Assembly (NCBI GenBank): GCA_030263805.2
Contig: CP136010.1
Span: 2,805,001-2,869,000, forward strand
Reading direction: 5' to 3'
Source: Pseudomonas sp. FeN3W
GTDB lineage: Bacteria; Pseudomonadota; Gammaproteobacteria; Pseudomonadales; Pseudomonadaceae
Length of the DNA stretch: 64,000 bases
Position numbers and translations under genes: made by a program. The notes beneath the pieces were generated by a model, which was not told the DNA's origin, did no database searches, and saw only the letters and a program-made list of their open reading frames with translations. This document shows positions 16,896 through 25,536 of the stretch, piece by piece (the first letter of the stretch is position 1; each line of letters opens with the position of its first letter).

Positions 16896-18956
16896 ATGAT
16901 CCTCCGTCTTCACCCACTCGCCCTGGCCTGCCTGGCCGCCAGCACCTCCGCACTCGCCGCTCCGCTGGAGCTGCAGGAAACCGTCGTCACCGCCAAGGGC
17001 TACGAGGCCGCGACACAGGACATTCCGCAAGCCATCGAGGTGCTGCAGGCACAGCCAGCCGAAACGGCAGCGCCGGCCGGTAGCCTGTTCCGCGGCAAGC
17101 CGGGCCTGGCCGTGCACAGCGACGGCGCCTGGGGACAGAACCCGGTGTTGCGCGGCATGAAGAAGGAAAGCGTGGTGCTGATGGTCGACGGCGTGCGGGT
17201 CAACTCCGGCCAGCCGCAGGGCTCGCTGGCATCCATGCTCGATCTCGGCCTGCTGGAGCGTGCCGAAGTGGTCAAGGGACCGGGCTCGGTGCTGTACGGC
17301 AGCGGCGCCATGGGCGGGGTGGTCAACCTGATCACGCCACAGGCACGCTTCACCGAGCAGAACGAACGCAGCGGACGTTTCTCCACCAGCGCCAGCAGCA
17401 TCGACAAGGGCTTCGCCGGCGCTACGCTGCTGCGCGACTCCAGCAGCGATCATGCGCTGGTGCTGGGCGTTGCCGGGCGCAAGGTCAACGACTACAAGAG
17501 CCCCAGCGGCACCGAAGAAAACACCGGTTACAGCTCCGATACGCTGTTGCTCAAGTACAAGCAGCGCCTGGCCGAGGATGTCAGCGTCAACCTGAACGTC
17601 CAGCGCCACACCGACCGCGACGTCTGGTACCCGGGCTCGGCGCGCACCGGCGGCCAGCCGGGCGGCGCCGGCATCCCGGTACCACTCGGTACCGCGACCA
17701 TCCATTCGCCGCAACAGCAGCGCGAGCTGTTCCAGATCGGTCTGGAAAACGGCCTCGGTGAAGGCACCCTGACCACCGAACTCTATCGTCAGGAGGTCTA
17801 CCGGGAGATCCGTGCCTACTCCGAACGGCTCGACCGCGACTACGTTCGCAACGACGTCAGCTTCATCACTCATGGGCTGCGCTCGAGCTGGGTGGTGCCG
17901 GTCGCCGATCACCTGCTGACGGTGGGCGTCGACGGCTGGAAGATGACCGGCGATCCGGAGCGCTACGTGGATGGCCCACCGACCTTCAACAACAACCAGC
18001 GCAACGACCCCTTCAAGGATGCCGAGATCGAATCCTACGGGCTGTTCGTGCATGACGAATTCGACCTCGGCCAGACACGGTTCACCGCCGGCGCCCGCTA
18101 CGATCGCATCAGCGCCGATGCCCGCGCCAAGGGCAACGGCCCGTCATTGAGAACCAGCGGCCTGGACAGCAGCGACCATAACCTGTCGTGGTCGCTGGGC
18201 GCGCTGCACCCGCTGACAGACACCCTCAATCTCTACGCCAACATCGGCCAGGCCTACCGCGCCGCCGACATGCGCGAGCGCTACGACGATGCGCCGCGCG
18301 GCGACGGCTACTTCCATGTCGGCAATCCGCAGCTGGACCCGGAGCGCTCCACCAGTTTCGAGTTCGGCCTCAAGGGTAGCGATGGCGATTTCACCTATCA
18401 GCTGGCAGCCTTCCACACCCGCATCGACGATTACATCGCCGGCCGGGTGACCGGCACCAACGCGCCCAACGGGCTGCCGATCAAGCGCACCGAGAACCTC
18501 GACAAAGTGGTGATCTACGGCCTCGAAGGCAGTGCCAGCAAGGGTGTCGGCGCCTTCGTGGTGGACGGCAGCTTCACCTGGCTGCGCGGCGAGAACGAAC
18601 AGGACGACGAACCACTGCACCAGATGCCAGCCCACGAGCTGACCCTGGGCATCGGCCAGCCAGCCGAGCGCGGTCTCTACTGGCATGCCCAGCTGCGTGC
18701 GGTCGCCGAGCAGGATCGTGTAGCGATCGAGTTCACCCGCGGCGGTGAGGACCGTACCGCAGGCTTCGTTACCGCCGATGCCAGTCTCGGCTGGGGCTTC
18801 GGCAAGATCGGCGTGCTGCAGACCGCCAACCTCGATGTGCGCCTGAGCAACCTGTTCGACAAGGCCTACCACGAGCATCTGGCCGATGGCATCAGCGGCG
18901 ACGAGCTGGAAGCACCCGGGCGCGGCATTACCGTCGCGCTGAGCGGGAGCTTCTGA
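16896..18956 (+). CDS. TonB-dependent outer-membrane receptor, heme/hemoglobin-receptor type
   Basis: A 686-residue receptor with a signal peptide (about residues 1-22), a TonB box-like segment (ELQETVVTAKG), a plug domain (PVLRGMKKESVVLMVDGVRVN; VVKGPGSVLYGSGAMGGVVNLITP), and a 22-strand barrel ending in phenylalanine (ITVALSGSF). The closest family resemblance is to heme/hemoglobin-type receptors, but the ligand is not certain. A Fur box precedes it, and its stop overlaps the next start (TGATG), tying it to an ABC importer. It probably brings an iron- or metal-linked ligand into the periplasm. Confidence 0.88.
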   Translation: MILRLHPLALACLAASTSALAAPLELQETVVTAKGYEAATQDIPQAIEVLQAQPAETAAPAGSLFRGKPGLAVHSDGAWGQNPVLRGMKKESVVLMVDGVRVNSGQPQGSLASMLDLGLLERAEVVKGPGSVLYGSGAMGGVVNLITPQARFTEQNERSGRFSTSASSIDKGFAGATLLRDSSSDHALVLGVAGRKVNDYKSPSGTEENTGYSSDTLLLKYKQRLAEDVSVNLNVQRHTDRDVWYPGSARTGGQPGGAGIPVPLGTATIHSPQQQRELFQIGLENGLGEGTLTTELYRQEVYREIRAYSERLDRDYVRNDVSFITHGLRSSWVVPVADHLLTVGVDGWKMTGDPERYVDGPPTFNNNQRNDPFKDAEIESYGLFVHDEFDLGQTRFTAGARYDRISADARAKGNGPSLRTSGLDSSDHNLSWSLGALHPLTDTLNLYANIGQAYRAADMRERYDDAPRGDGYFHVGNPQLDPERSTSFEFGLKGSDGDFTYQLAAFHTRIDDYIAGRVTGTNAPNGLPIKRTENLDKVVIYGLEGSASKGVGAFVVDGSFTWLRGENEQDDEPLHQMPAHELTLGIGQPAERGLYWHAQLRAVAEQDRVAIEFTRGGEDRTAGFVTADASLGWGFGKIGVLQTANLDVRLSNLFDKAYHEHLADGISGDELEAPGRGITVALSGSF

Positions 18957-19948
18957 TGCTCCGCCGTCTGCTGTTGGTCGTCCTGCTGGTGGCCGGGGCA
19001 CCAGCGCTGGCGGACAAACTGCCGCGCCTGGTCCTGGCCGGCCCTTCTTCGTCGGTATCGAATCCGCTGATCCACATGGTCGAATCCGGCGCACTGGACG
19101 ACCTGGCGGACAAGGTGGAATTCGTCAGCTGGCGCGATCCCGACCAGTTGCGCCTGCTGGCGCTGAACCAGCAGGCGGACGTGCTGGCCATGCCCGTCAA
19201 CGTCGCGGCCAACCTCTACAACCGTGGCGCCAAGCTGCGCATGCTCAATGTCTCGACCTGGGGGCTGCTCTGGCTGGTGTCCCGCGAACAGGGCCTGACC
19301 ACCCTGGACGAGCTGCGCGGCAAGGAAATCGCCATGCCGTTCCGCGGCGACATGCCGGATATCCTCTTCGGCCTGCTGGCCGAGCGTGCCGGCATCGATG
19401 TGCGCAAGGACCTGCGTCTGCGCTACGTCGCCACCCCCATCGACGCCATGCAGCTGCTGCTGATGCGCCGCACCGACCACGCCCTGCTCGCCGAGCCGGC
19501 CATCTCCATGGCCCTGCGCAAGGCCAGCGAGGGGCCGCTGGGGCTGGTCGCACCGGACCTGTATCGCAGCGTCGACCTGCAACAGGAATGGGGTCGCCTG
19601 CTGCAACGCGAAGCGCGCATCCCCCAGGCCGGTATCGCGCTGATGGCCAGCGTGAAAGACCAGCCGCAGATCGCCGCGCGGATCGCCCAGGCCTACACCG
19701 ACTCGCTGCACTGGTGCAGCGCCAACGCCGAGCGCTGCGGCCAGCTGGTCGCCAGTCATCTGCCGATGCTCAACGCCGAAGCGGTAACCGATTCGTTGGC
19801 CGTGGCGCAGATGAACGCTGTACCCGCCAGCGAAGCGCGAGCGGAGGTCGAGTTCCTGTTCGAGCTGCTACTGAAAAAGAATCCGGCGCTGATTGGCGGC
19901 AAGCTGCCAGCAGATGACTTCTACTCACCGGTCGATGACCAGCCATGA
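18956..19948 (+). CDS. ABC transporter periplasmic binding protein, NMT1/SsuA-like
   Basis: A 330-residue protein with a signal peptide (MLRRLLLVVLLVAGAPALAD, cut near residue 19) and a type II binding-protein fold. LRGKEIAMPFRGDMPDILFGLLAERAGID is typical of the NMT1/SsuA/TauA group, which normally binds sulfonates, nitrate, pyrimidine or other small organics. Here it follows a Fur-controlled TonB receptor with a one-base overlap and precedes the permease, so the ligand is more likely what that receptor imports. Ligand unknown. Confidence 0.8.
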   Translation: MLRRLLLVVLLVAGAPALADKLPRLVLAGPSSSVSNPLIHMVESGALDDLADKVEFVSWRDPDQLRLLALNQQADVLAMPVNVAANLYNRGAKLRMLNVSTWGLLWLVSREQGLTTLDELRGKEIAMPFRGDMPDILFGLLAERAGIDVRKDLRLRYVATPIDAMQLLLMRRTDHALLAEPAISMALRKASEGPLGLVAPDLYRSVDLQQEWGRLLQREARIPQAGIALMASVKDQPQIAARIAQAYTDSLHWCSANAERCGQLVASHLPMLNAEAVTDSLAVAQMNAVPASEARAEVEFLFELLLKKNPALIGGKLPADDFYSPVDDQP

Positions 19949-20736
19949 GCCTGCTGCGCAGCTGGCTGGCCAGCCTGCCCGGCTACCTGTGGAGCGGCTG
20001 GGGCGCGCTGGCCAGCCTGTGTCTGTTGCTAGCGGCCTGGGAGGCGATTGCCAGCCACTATGGCGCGCTGGTGCTGCCGGCACCGCTGGAAACCTTCTCC
20101 CGTCTGCTCCAGCTGATCGACGAAGGGGCAGCCTGGCCGGAGTTGCTGGCCACCAGTCGCCGGGCCTTGCTCGGCTTCGCGCTTTCCGTACTGGTCGGCA
20201 GCGTGCTCGGGCTCGCCGCCGGTGTGTCCATGACCGCCTCGATGATGGCGCGGCCGCTGGTCACCGTGCTCATGGGCATGCCGCCGATCGCCTGGCTGGT
20301 ACTGGCCATGCTCTGGTTCGGCGCCAGCGACGGCACGCCGGTGTTCACCGTATTCATCGCCAGCTTTCCGCTGGTGTTCGTCGGCGCACTGCAGGGCACC
20401 CGCACCCTGGACAACCAGCTCAAGGACATGGCTCTGGCCTTCCGCCTGCCACGACACATGCTGTTCTTCGACGTCTACCTGCCGCATGTCGTCTCTTACC
20501 TGTTCCCCGCCTGGATCACCGCCCTCGGCATGGCCTGGAAGATCGTGGTGATGGCCGAGCTGCTGGCCACCCAGGACGGCGTCGGCGCCGCCCTGGCGGT
20601 GTCGCGCTCGCACCTGGACACCAGCGCCACCATGGCCTGGATTACCGCCGTGGTCGGCCTGCTGCTGGCTGTCGAGTACCTGCTGCTGGAGCCGATCAAG
20701 CGCGAAGTCGAACGCTGGCGCGAGGTGGCCTCATGA
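19945..20736 (+). CDS. ABC transporter permease, SsuC/TauC-like
   Basis: A 263-residue, six-helix BPD-type permease. The EAA loop region reads KDMALAFRLPRHMLFFDVYLPHVVSYLFPAWITALGMAWKIVVMAELL. It resembles permeases for sulfonate/nitrate-type substrates. It overlaps the binding-protein gene and the ATPase gene by four bases each, so the three make one importer. Confidence 0.88.
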   Translation: MSLLRSWLASLPGYLWSGWGALASLCLLLAAWEAIASHYGALVLPAPLETFSRLLQLIDEGAAWPELLATSRRALLGFALSVLVGSVLGLAAGVSMTASMMARPLVTVLMGMPPIAWLVLAMLWFGASDGTPVFTVFIASFPLVFVGALQGTRTLDNQLKDMALAFRLPRHMLFFDVYLPHVVSYLFPAWITALGMAWKIVVMAELLATQDGVGAALAVSRSHLDTSATMAWITAVVGLLLAVEYLLLEPIKREVERWREVAS

Positions 20737-21557
20737 CGCAATTGCATATCCACGGCCTGGCGCATGCCTTTGGCCGTGACGAGATCTTCAGCGGCATCGA
20801 TTTCAGTCTTGCTGCCGGCGAGGTGGTCGCGCTGGTCGGCCCGTCCGGCTGTGGCAAGACCACCCTGCTACACCTGTGCGCGGGCTTGCTGGACGTGCAG
20901 GAGGGGCGAATCGACAACGGTTTCGACAACCCTGCGAGCATGTTCCAGCACCCGCGGCTGCTGCCATGGAAGACCACCGTCGACAACATCGCGCTGGGAC
21001 TCAAGGCTCGTGGCGGCGGTCGGCGCGAGCGCCTGCGACAGTCCGGTTCGCTGGCGCTGCGCCTGGGGCTGGCGGCGGGCGACCTCGACAAGTTCCCGCA
21101 CCAACTCTCCGGCGGCATGCAGAGTCGTGTATCGCTGGCCAGGGCGCTGGTACTGCAACCCGACCTGCTGCTGCTCGACGAGCCATTCGCCGCGCTCGAC
21201 ATCGGCCTGAAGGAAGATCTCTATGCACTCCTGCTGGCCGAGCAGGCCGCACGCGGCATGGGCGTGCTGATGATTACCCACGACCTGATGGAAGCCGTGC
21301 GCCTGGCGGATCGAATCCTGATCATGGCTGCCGAGCCGGGGCGCATCGTCAGTCACCTGGCGCTGGATCTGCCAGCCGTGCAGCGCAGCGACGCCTGGAT
21401 CTACCAGCACACCGCCGAATTGCTGCAGTTGCCGGCCGTACGGGAGAGTTTCGGCCTGGCCAGCCGTGCGCCGCAGACCTTGCCTAACGTCGCCAAAGTC
21501 GTCATTCGCGAGGCGGCACCCTCGCCCTCCGCCAGCAGAGCGCGCTCACGATGCTGA
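20733..21557 (+). CDS. ABC transporter ATP-binding protein, SsuB/TauB-like
   Basis: A 274-residue ATPase with Walker A (GPSGCGKTT), Q-loop (FQHPRLLPW), signature (LSGGMQSRVSLARAL), Walker B (LLLLDEPFAALD) and the switch histidine (ITHDLMEA). The ATG at 20733 overlaps the permease stop. The C-terminus is longer than usual by about 30 residues after LLQLPAVRESF and overlaps nnrS by seven bases. Confidence 0.9.
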   Translation: MTQLHIHGLAHAFGRDEIFSGIDFSLAAGEVVALVGPSGCGKTTLLHLCAGLLDVQEGRIDNGFDNPASMFQHPRLLPWKTTVDNIALGLKARGGGRRERLRQSGSLALRLGLAAGDLDKFPHQLSGGMQSRVSLARALVLQPDLLLLDEPFAALDIGLKEDLYALLLAEQAARGMGVLMITHDLMEAVRLADRILIMAAEPGRIVSHLALDLPAVQRSDAWIYQHTAELLQLPAVRESFGLASRAPQTLPNVAKVVIREAAPSPSASRARSRC

Positions 21558-22846
21558 AAACCTTATCGCCGCGACTCGCCAACTGGCCGCTGCTGCTGTG
21601 CAGCTTCCGTCCGCTGTTTCTCGCCACCGTGCTGCTGGCGGTGACTGGCGTCGCGCTATGGCTGGGTTTTCTCGGGTTCGGGTTGCCGCTGCCAGGCGTG
21701 CCGGGTGGACCGCTGGTATGGCATGCCCACGAAATGCTGCTCGGCTTCGGTCTTGCGGCAGTCGCCGGCTTCGTCCTCACCGCGGTGCCGGAATTTACCG
21801 CCACCGCGGCATTCGGTCGGCCGGTAGGTTTCGGCTTTCTACTGCTGTGGCTCGCGGCCAGGCTGAGCTTCTGGCTTTCCGGCGCAATCGGGCCGTGGCC
21901 GGCGGCGCTGTTCAACAGCGTCTTCGCCATCGCCCTGCTGGTGCTGCTCGCACCGCGTCTGCTGGGCGACCCGCTGCGCCGGCAGTACGGCTTCTGCGGC
22001 GGGCTCGGCGCGCTGGCGCTGGTGACTGTCGGCTTTCATATCGATGCCGTCGGCGGCCAGTACCCGATGCGCTGGCTGTACGCTGGCATCGGCGTGATGA
22101 TGGTGCTGATCGTGGTAGCCATGAGCCGAATCTCCATGCGCATCCTCAACGACGCCATTCAGGCACGCCGGAATGCCGGGCACGAAGTGGACGAGGACTA
22201 CCGCGCGCGCCCGCCACGACGCAATCTGGCGATCTTCTGCATCAGCCTGTTCAGCCTCGCCGAATGGCTGGCCCTGCCGGCGCCGCTCAACGGCTGGCTG
22301 GCGCTGGCCACGGCGGCAGCCATGCTCAATCTGCTCAACGACTGGCACATCGGCCGCGCGTTGCTGGAGCGCTGGTCGCTGATGCTCTACAGCGTCTATT
22401 GGCTGATGGCGCTGGGCTATGGCGCACTGGGCATCTCACTGCTCACCGACGGTTTTGCCAGCAGCGCCGGGCGCCATCTGCTGACGCTCGGCGCCATGGG
22501 CGTATCGATTCTGGCCGTGTTGTGCATCGCCGGGCGCACCCACAGCGGTTATGCACTGGATCAGCGGCGCTGGGTACCGCTGGCGGCCGCACTGCTGGTG
22601 CTGGCCGCATTGCTGCGCGCGGGCGCGGGCCTCTCGGGCGCGCCGGCGCAGGTGCTGACGCTGCTGGCCGGCCTCGGCTGGCTGGCAGCCTTTGCCCTGG
22701 CCTGCCGCTACCTGGCGCCGGTCTGGCTACGTCCCCGGCCGGACGGCGGCCAGGGTTGCGAGGAACCGCAGGAAACCGCGACTTCAGGCGGATGCGTGAC
22801 CGCGCGGACGGGCCTGCGACACGACTCGCCCCCGGCGCTACCGTAG
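21551..22846 (+). CDS. nnrS: NnrS family heme/copper membrane protein
   Basis: A 431-residue, roughly 12-helix protein. The N-terminal CSFRPLFL and PLVWHAHEMLLGFGLAAVAGFVLTAVPEFT are NnrS hallmarks with conserved histidines. The family is known from nitric-oxide-exposed bacteria and binds heme and copper; its precise job is unsettled. It is the last gene of the Fur-box cluster and overlaps the ATPase gene. About the last 20 residues and the TAG stop come from the first copy of the 306-bp repeat, so the native C-terminus has probably been replaced. Confidence 0.85.
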   Translation: MLKTLSPRLANWPLLLCSFRPLFLATVLLAVTGVALWLGFLGFGLPLPGVPGGPLVWHAHEMLLGFGLAAVAGFVLTAVPEFTATAAFGRPVGFGFLLLWLAARLSFWLSGAIGPWPAALFNSVFAIALLVLLAPRLLGDPLRRQYGFCGGLGALALVTVGFHIDAVGGQYPMRWLYAGIGVMMVLIVVAMSRISMRILNDAIQARRNAGHEVDEDYRARPPRRNLAIFCISLFSLAEWLALPAPLNGWLALATAAAMLNLLNDWHIGRALLERWSLMLYSVYWLMALGYGALGISLLTDGFASSAGRHLLTLGAMGVSILAVLCIAGRTHSGYALDQRRWVPLAAALLVLAALLRAGAGLSGAPAQVLTLLAGLGWLAAFALACRYLAPVWLRPRPDGGQGCEEPQETATSGGCVTARTGLRHDSPPALP

Positions 22847-22940
22847 GTTGGGTTGAGCGTAGCGAAGCCCAACGGGCGGAGGTCGTGCATCACCTGCGCG
22901 TGTGTTGGGCTTCGGCGCTACGCGCCTCAACCCAACCTAC
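22843..22940. repeat. GTAGGTTGGG palindromic repeat, copy 1
   Basis: A 98-bp inverted repeat. GTAGGTTGGGTTGAGCGTAG pairs with the matching arm that ends in CTCAACCCAACCTAC. The nnrS stop TAG is the TAG of the left arm. It looks like a non-autonomous intergenic palindrome family. Confidence 0.8.
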
Positions 22941-23148
22941 GGGGGATTTGTCAGCTATGCGCCGAACGAGATCCCGTCCAACGCAGGGCGGGTTGCAACC
23001 CGCCGAACGAGGTTCGCACCCACACCATCGCCGAGCCGTGCCTCACCGTAAAAACAGAACCCACCGATAAGACAAGGCTTACATGCCGGTCAGGCGGATG
23101 CGTGACCGCGCGGACGGACCTGCGACACGGCTCGCCCCCAGCGCTACC

Positions 23149-23246
23149 GTAGGTTGGGTTGAGCGTAGCGAAGCCCAACGGGCGGAGGTCGTGCATCACC
23201 TGCGCGTGTGTTGGGCTTCGGCGCTACGCGCCTCAACCCAACCTAC
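23149..23246. repeat. GTAGGTTGGG palindromic repeat, copy 2
   Basis: Second occurrence of the same 98-bp inverted repeat, 306 bp after the first and essentially identical to it. Confidence 0.8.
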
Positions 23247-23454
23247 GGTGGATTTGTCAGCTATGCGCCGAACGAGATCCCGTCCAACGCAGGGCGGGTT
23301 GCAACCCGCCGAACGGGGGTCGCACCCACACCATCGCCGAGCCGTGCCTCACCGTAAAAACAGAACCCACCGATAAGGCAAGGCTTACATGCCGGTCAGG
23401 CGGATGCGTGACCGCGCGGACGGGCCTGCGACACGGCTCGCCCCCGGCGCTACC

Positions 23455-23552
23455 GTAGGTTGGGTTGAGCGTAGCGAAGCCCAACGGGCGGAGGTCGTGC
23501 ATCACCTGCGCGTGTGTTGGGCTTCGGCGCTACGCGCCTCAACCCAACCTAC
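23455..23552. repeat. GTAGGTTGGG palindromic repeat, copy 3
   Basis: Third occurrence of the same 98-bp inverted repeat, again offset by 306 bp. It lies about 110 bases beyond the 3' end of spuH. Confidence 0.8.
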
Positions 23553-23660
23553 GGTGGATTTGTCAGCTATGCGCCGAACGAGATGCCGTCCAACGCAGGG
23601 CGGGTTGCAACCCGCCGAACGGGTTCGCATCCACACCATCGCCGAGAACCGTAGGTGGAT

Positions 23661-24563
23661 TCAGCTATGCGCCGAGGGCGGCACCGGCACCTTGCGACTG
23701 TCGATCACCTGGCGCCAGGTGGGATTGCCAGTGGTTTCATCCATCGCCTGCTGCATCGCGCGGATGCGGCGCTTCTCGGCACGCCGGGTGAGATACCAGG
23801 CAAGGAAGGTTGCCAGCGACACGCTGAGCAGGATCAGACTGGCCACCGCGTTGATCTCCGGCTTCACCCCCAGGCGCACGGCGGAGAAGATCTCCATCGG
23901 CAGGGTGGTCGAGCCGGGGCCGGAGACGAAGCTGGCCAGCACCAGATCGTCCAGCGACAGGGCGAAGGACAGCATGCCGCCTGCGGCCAGCGACGGTGCG
24001 ATCATCGGCATGGTGATCAGGAAGAACACCTTCCACGGCCGCGCACCGAGGTCCATCGCCGCTTCCTCGATGGACAGGTCGAGCTCGCGCAGGCGCGCCA
24101 TCACCACCACCGCAACGTAGGCCGAGCAGAACGTGGTGTGAGCGATCCAGATGGTCACCAGCCCGCGCTGCGCCGGCCAGCCGATCAGTTGCGCCATGGC
24201 GACGAACAGCAGCAGCAGCGACAGGCCGGTGATCACTTCCGGCATCACCAGCGGCGCGGTGACCAGGCCACCGAACAGCGTGCGGCCGCGGAATACCGGG
24301 ATACGCGTGAGCACGAAGGCGGCCATGGTGCCCAGCGCCACCGCGGCGATCGCGGTGTAGGCGGCGACTTCCAGCGAGCGCATCACCGCGCCCATCAGCT
24401 GGGAGTTATCGAGCAGGCCGGCGTACCATTTCAGCGACCAGCCGCCCCACACCGTCACCAACCGCGAGGCGTTGAACGAGTAGATGACCAGAATCACCAT
24501 CGGCAGGTAGATGAACAGCAGCCCGAGCACCAGGATCAGGTTGGAAAAGCTCCAGCGCCTCAT
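23661..24563 (-). CDS. spuH: Polyamine ABC transporter permease SpuH (PotI-like)
   Basis: A 300-residue, six-helix permease of the spermidine/putrescine importer. The first helix region is LILVLGLLFIYLPMVILVIYSFN; the EAA loop is EEAAMDLGARPWKVFFLITMPMIAPSLAAG. It is the last gene of spuABCDEFGH. Unusually, 76 bases containing a decayed repeat of the spuG 3' end separate it from spuG. The tandem 306-bp repeats lie directly downstream. Confidence 0.92.
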   Translation of the reverse strand: MRRWSFSNLILVLGLLFIYLPMVILVIYSFNASRLVTVWGGWSLKWYAGLLDNSQLMGAVMRSLEVAAYTAIAAVALGTMAAFVLTRIPVFRGRTLFGGLVTAPLVMPEVITGLSLLLLFVAMAQLIGWPAQRGLVTIWIAHTTFCSAYVAVVVMARLRELDLSIEEAAMDLGARPWKVFFLITMPMIAPSLAAGGMLSFALSLDDLVLASFVSGPGSTTLPMEIFSAVRLGVKPEINAVASLILLSVSLATFLAWYLTRRAEKRRIRAMQQAMDETTGNPTWRQVIDSRKVPVPPSAHS

Positions 24564-24698
24564 AGCTTGCCCTCCAGTTCCTTGGCCATGCTTATGGATG
24601 AAGAGCCGGTTGAACAGGACAGGCAGCGAGTCGGGTAGGTCATAGCTTGCCCTCCAGCTCTTTCGCCTGGTTCCGGTTGAACAGGATGATCGGTACCA
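24561..24698. repeat. Duplicated spuG-spuH junction
   Basis: The 17-base string CATAGCTTGCCCTCCAG occurs at 24561 and again at 24641, and CCGGTTGAACAGGA follows each. On the coding strand the extra copy reads as the spuG ending AKELEGKL and a stop that overlaps the spuH ATG. This suggests an original ATGA-coupled junction was duplicated over about 80 bp and the inner copy then decayed. Confidence 0.7.
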
Positions 24699-25536
24699 GC
24701 AGGATCGCCAGCATCACCACCGCCAGCGCCGAAGCCACTGGCCAGTCACGGTTGTTGAAGAACTCCTGCCACAGCACCTTGCCGATCATCAGCGTCTCCG
24801 GGCCACCGAGCAGTTCGGGGATGACGAACTCGCCTACCACCGGAATGAACACCAGCATGCAGCCGGCGATGATGCCGTTCTTCGACAACGGCACGGTGAT
24901 CTTCCAGAAGCTGGTGAGGTTGCGCGCGCCGAGGTCGGAAGCCGCCTCGAGCAGGCTCGGGTCATGCTTCACCAGGTTGGCGTAAAGCGGCAGGATCATG
25001 AACGGCAGGTAGGAATAGACCACACCGATGTACACCGCGGCGTCGGTATTGAGGATCTGCAATGGCGCGTCGATCAGGCCGAGGCCCTGCAACAGTCCGT
25101 TGAGGATGCCGTTGCTGCTGAGGATGCCCATCCAGGCGTAGACGCGAATCAGGATGGCGGTCCAGGTCGGCATCATGATCAGCAGTAGCAGAACCGTCTG
25201 CAGGTCCTTGCGCGCACGGGCAATGGCGTAAGCCATCGGATAGCCGATCAGCAGGCAGAGCAGCGTGCTGAAGAAGGCGATCCGCAGCGAGCCCAGATAG
25301 GCCGCCAGATACAGCTCGTCTTCGCTGAGGAAGATGTAGTTGCCCAGGTTGATCAGCACCTGCAGCTGCTGGTCGGCATAGGCGAAGATGTCGGTGTACG
25401 GCGGAATGGCCACATCCGCTTCGGCAAAGCTGATCTTCAGCACAATGGCGAAGGGCAGCAGGAAGAACAGCATCAGCCACAGGAAGGGCACGCCGATGAC
25501 CAGTCGGCGCCCGGTATTCAGGGGCGAGCGCTTCAT
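24640..25536 (-). CDS. spuG: Polyamine ABC transporter permease SpuG (PotH-like)
   Basis: A 298-residue permease. The N-terminal helix reads VIGVPFLWLMLFFLLPFAIVLKISF, the middle carries MMPTWTAILIRVYAWMGIL, and the EAA loop is LEAASDLGARNLTSFWKITVPLSKNGI. It pairs with SpuH to form the channel for spermidine/putrescine. Four-base overlap with spuF upstream. Confidence 0.93.
   Translation of the reverse strand: MKRSPLNTGRRLVIGVPFLWLMLFFLLPFAIVLKISFAEADVAIPPYTDIFAYADQQLQVLINLGNYIFLSEDELYLAAYLGSLRIAFFSTLLCLLIGYPMAYAIARARKDLQTVLLLLIMMPTWTAILIRVYAWMGILSSNGILNGLLQGLGLIDAPLQILNTDAAVYIGVVYSYLPFMILPLYANLVKHDPSLLEAASDLGARNLTSFWKITVPLSKNGIIAGCMLVFIPVVGEFVIPELLGGPETLMIGKVLWQEFFNNRDWPVASALAVVMLAILLVPIILFNRNQAKELEGKL

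Larger units (their letters stand above)
22785..23646. repeat. Three tandem copies of a 306-bp unit (third copy shortened)
   Basis: The unit begins CAGGCGGATGCGTGACCGCG at 22785, 23091 and 23397, spaced exactly 306 bp; the third copy ends near 23646. The copies differ by only a few bases. Each holds a 98-bp GTAGGTTGGG...CCCAACCTAC palindrome, a second palindrome (GGCGGGTTG-CAACCCGCC), and a stretch with CCGTAAAAACAGAACCCACC. No convincing gene lies between nnrS and spuH (22847-23660); short open frames recur identically in each copy and are by-products. Near identity implies recent amplification. Confidence 0.9.

Noticed and set aside
22785..23646. Possible CRISPR array
   Set aside because: The unit is 306 bp, the copies are contiguous with no variable spacers, and no cas gene is nearby.
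23083..24120. Plus-strand frames across the tandem repeats and spuH
   Set aside because: They recur identically in each repeat copy or run antisense to the permease gene, and have no ribosome sites or domains.
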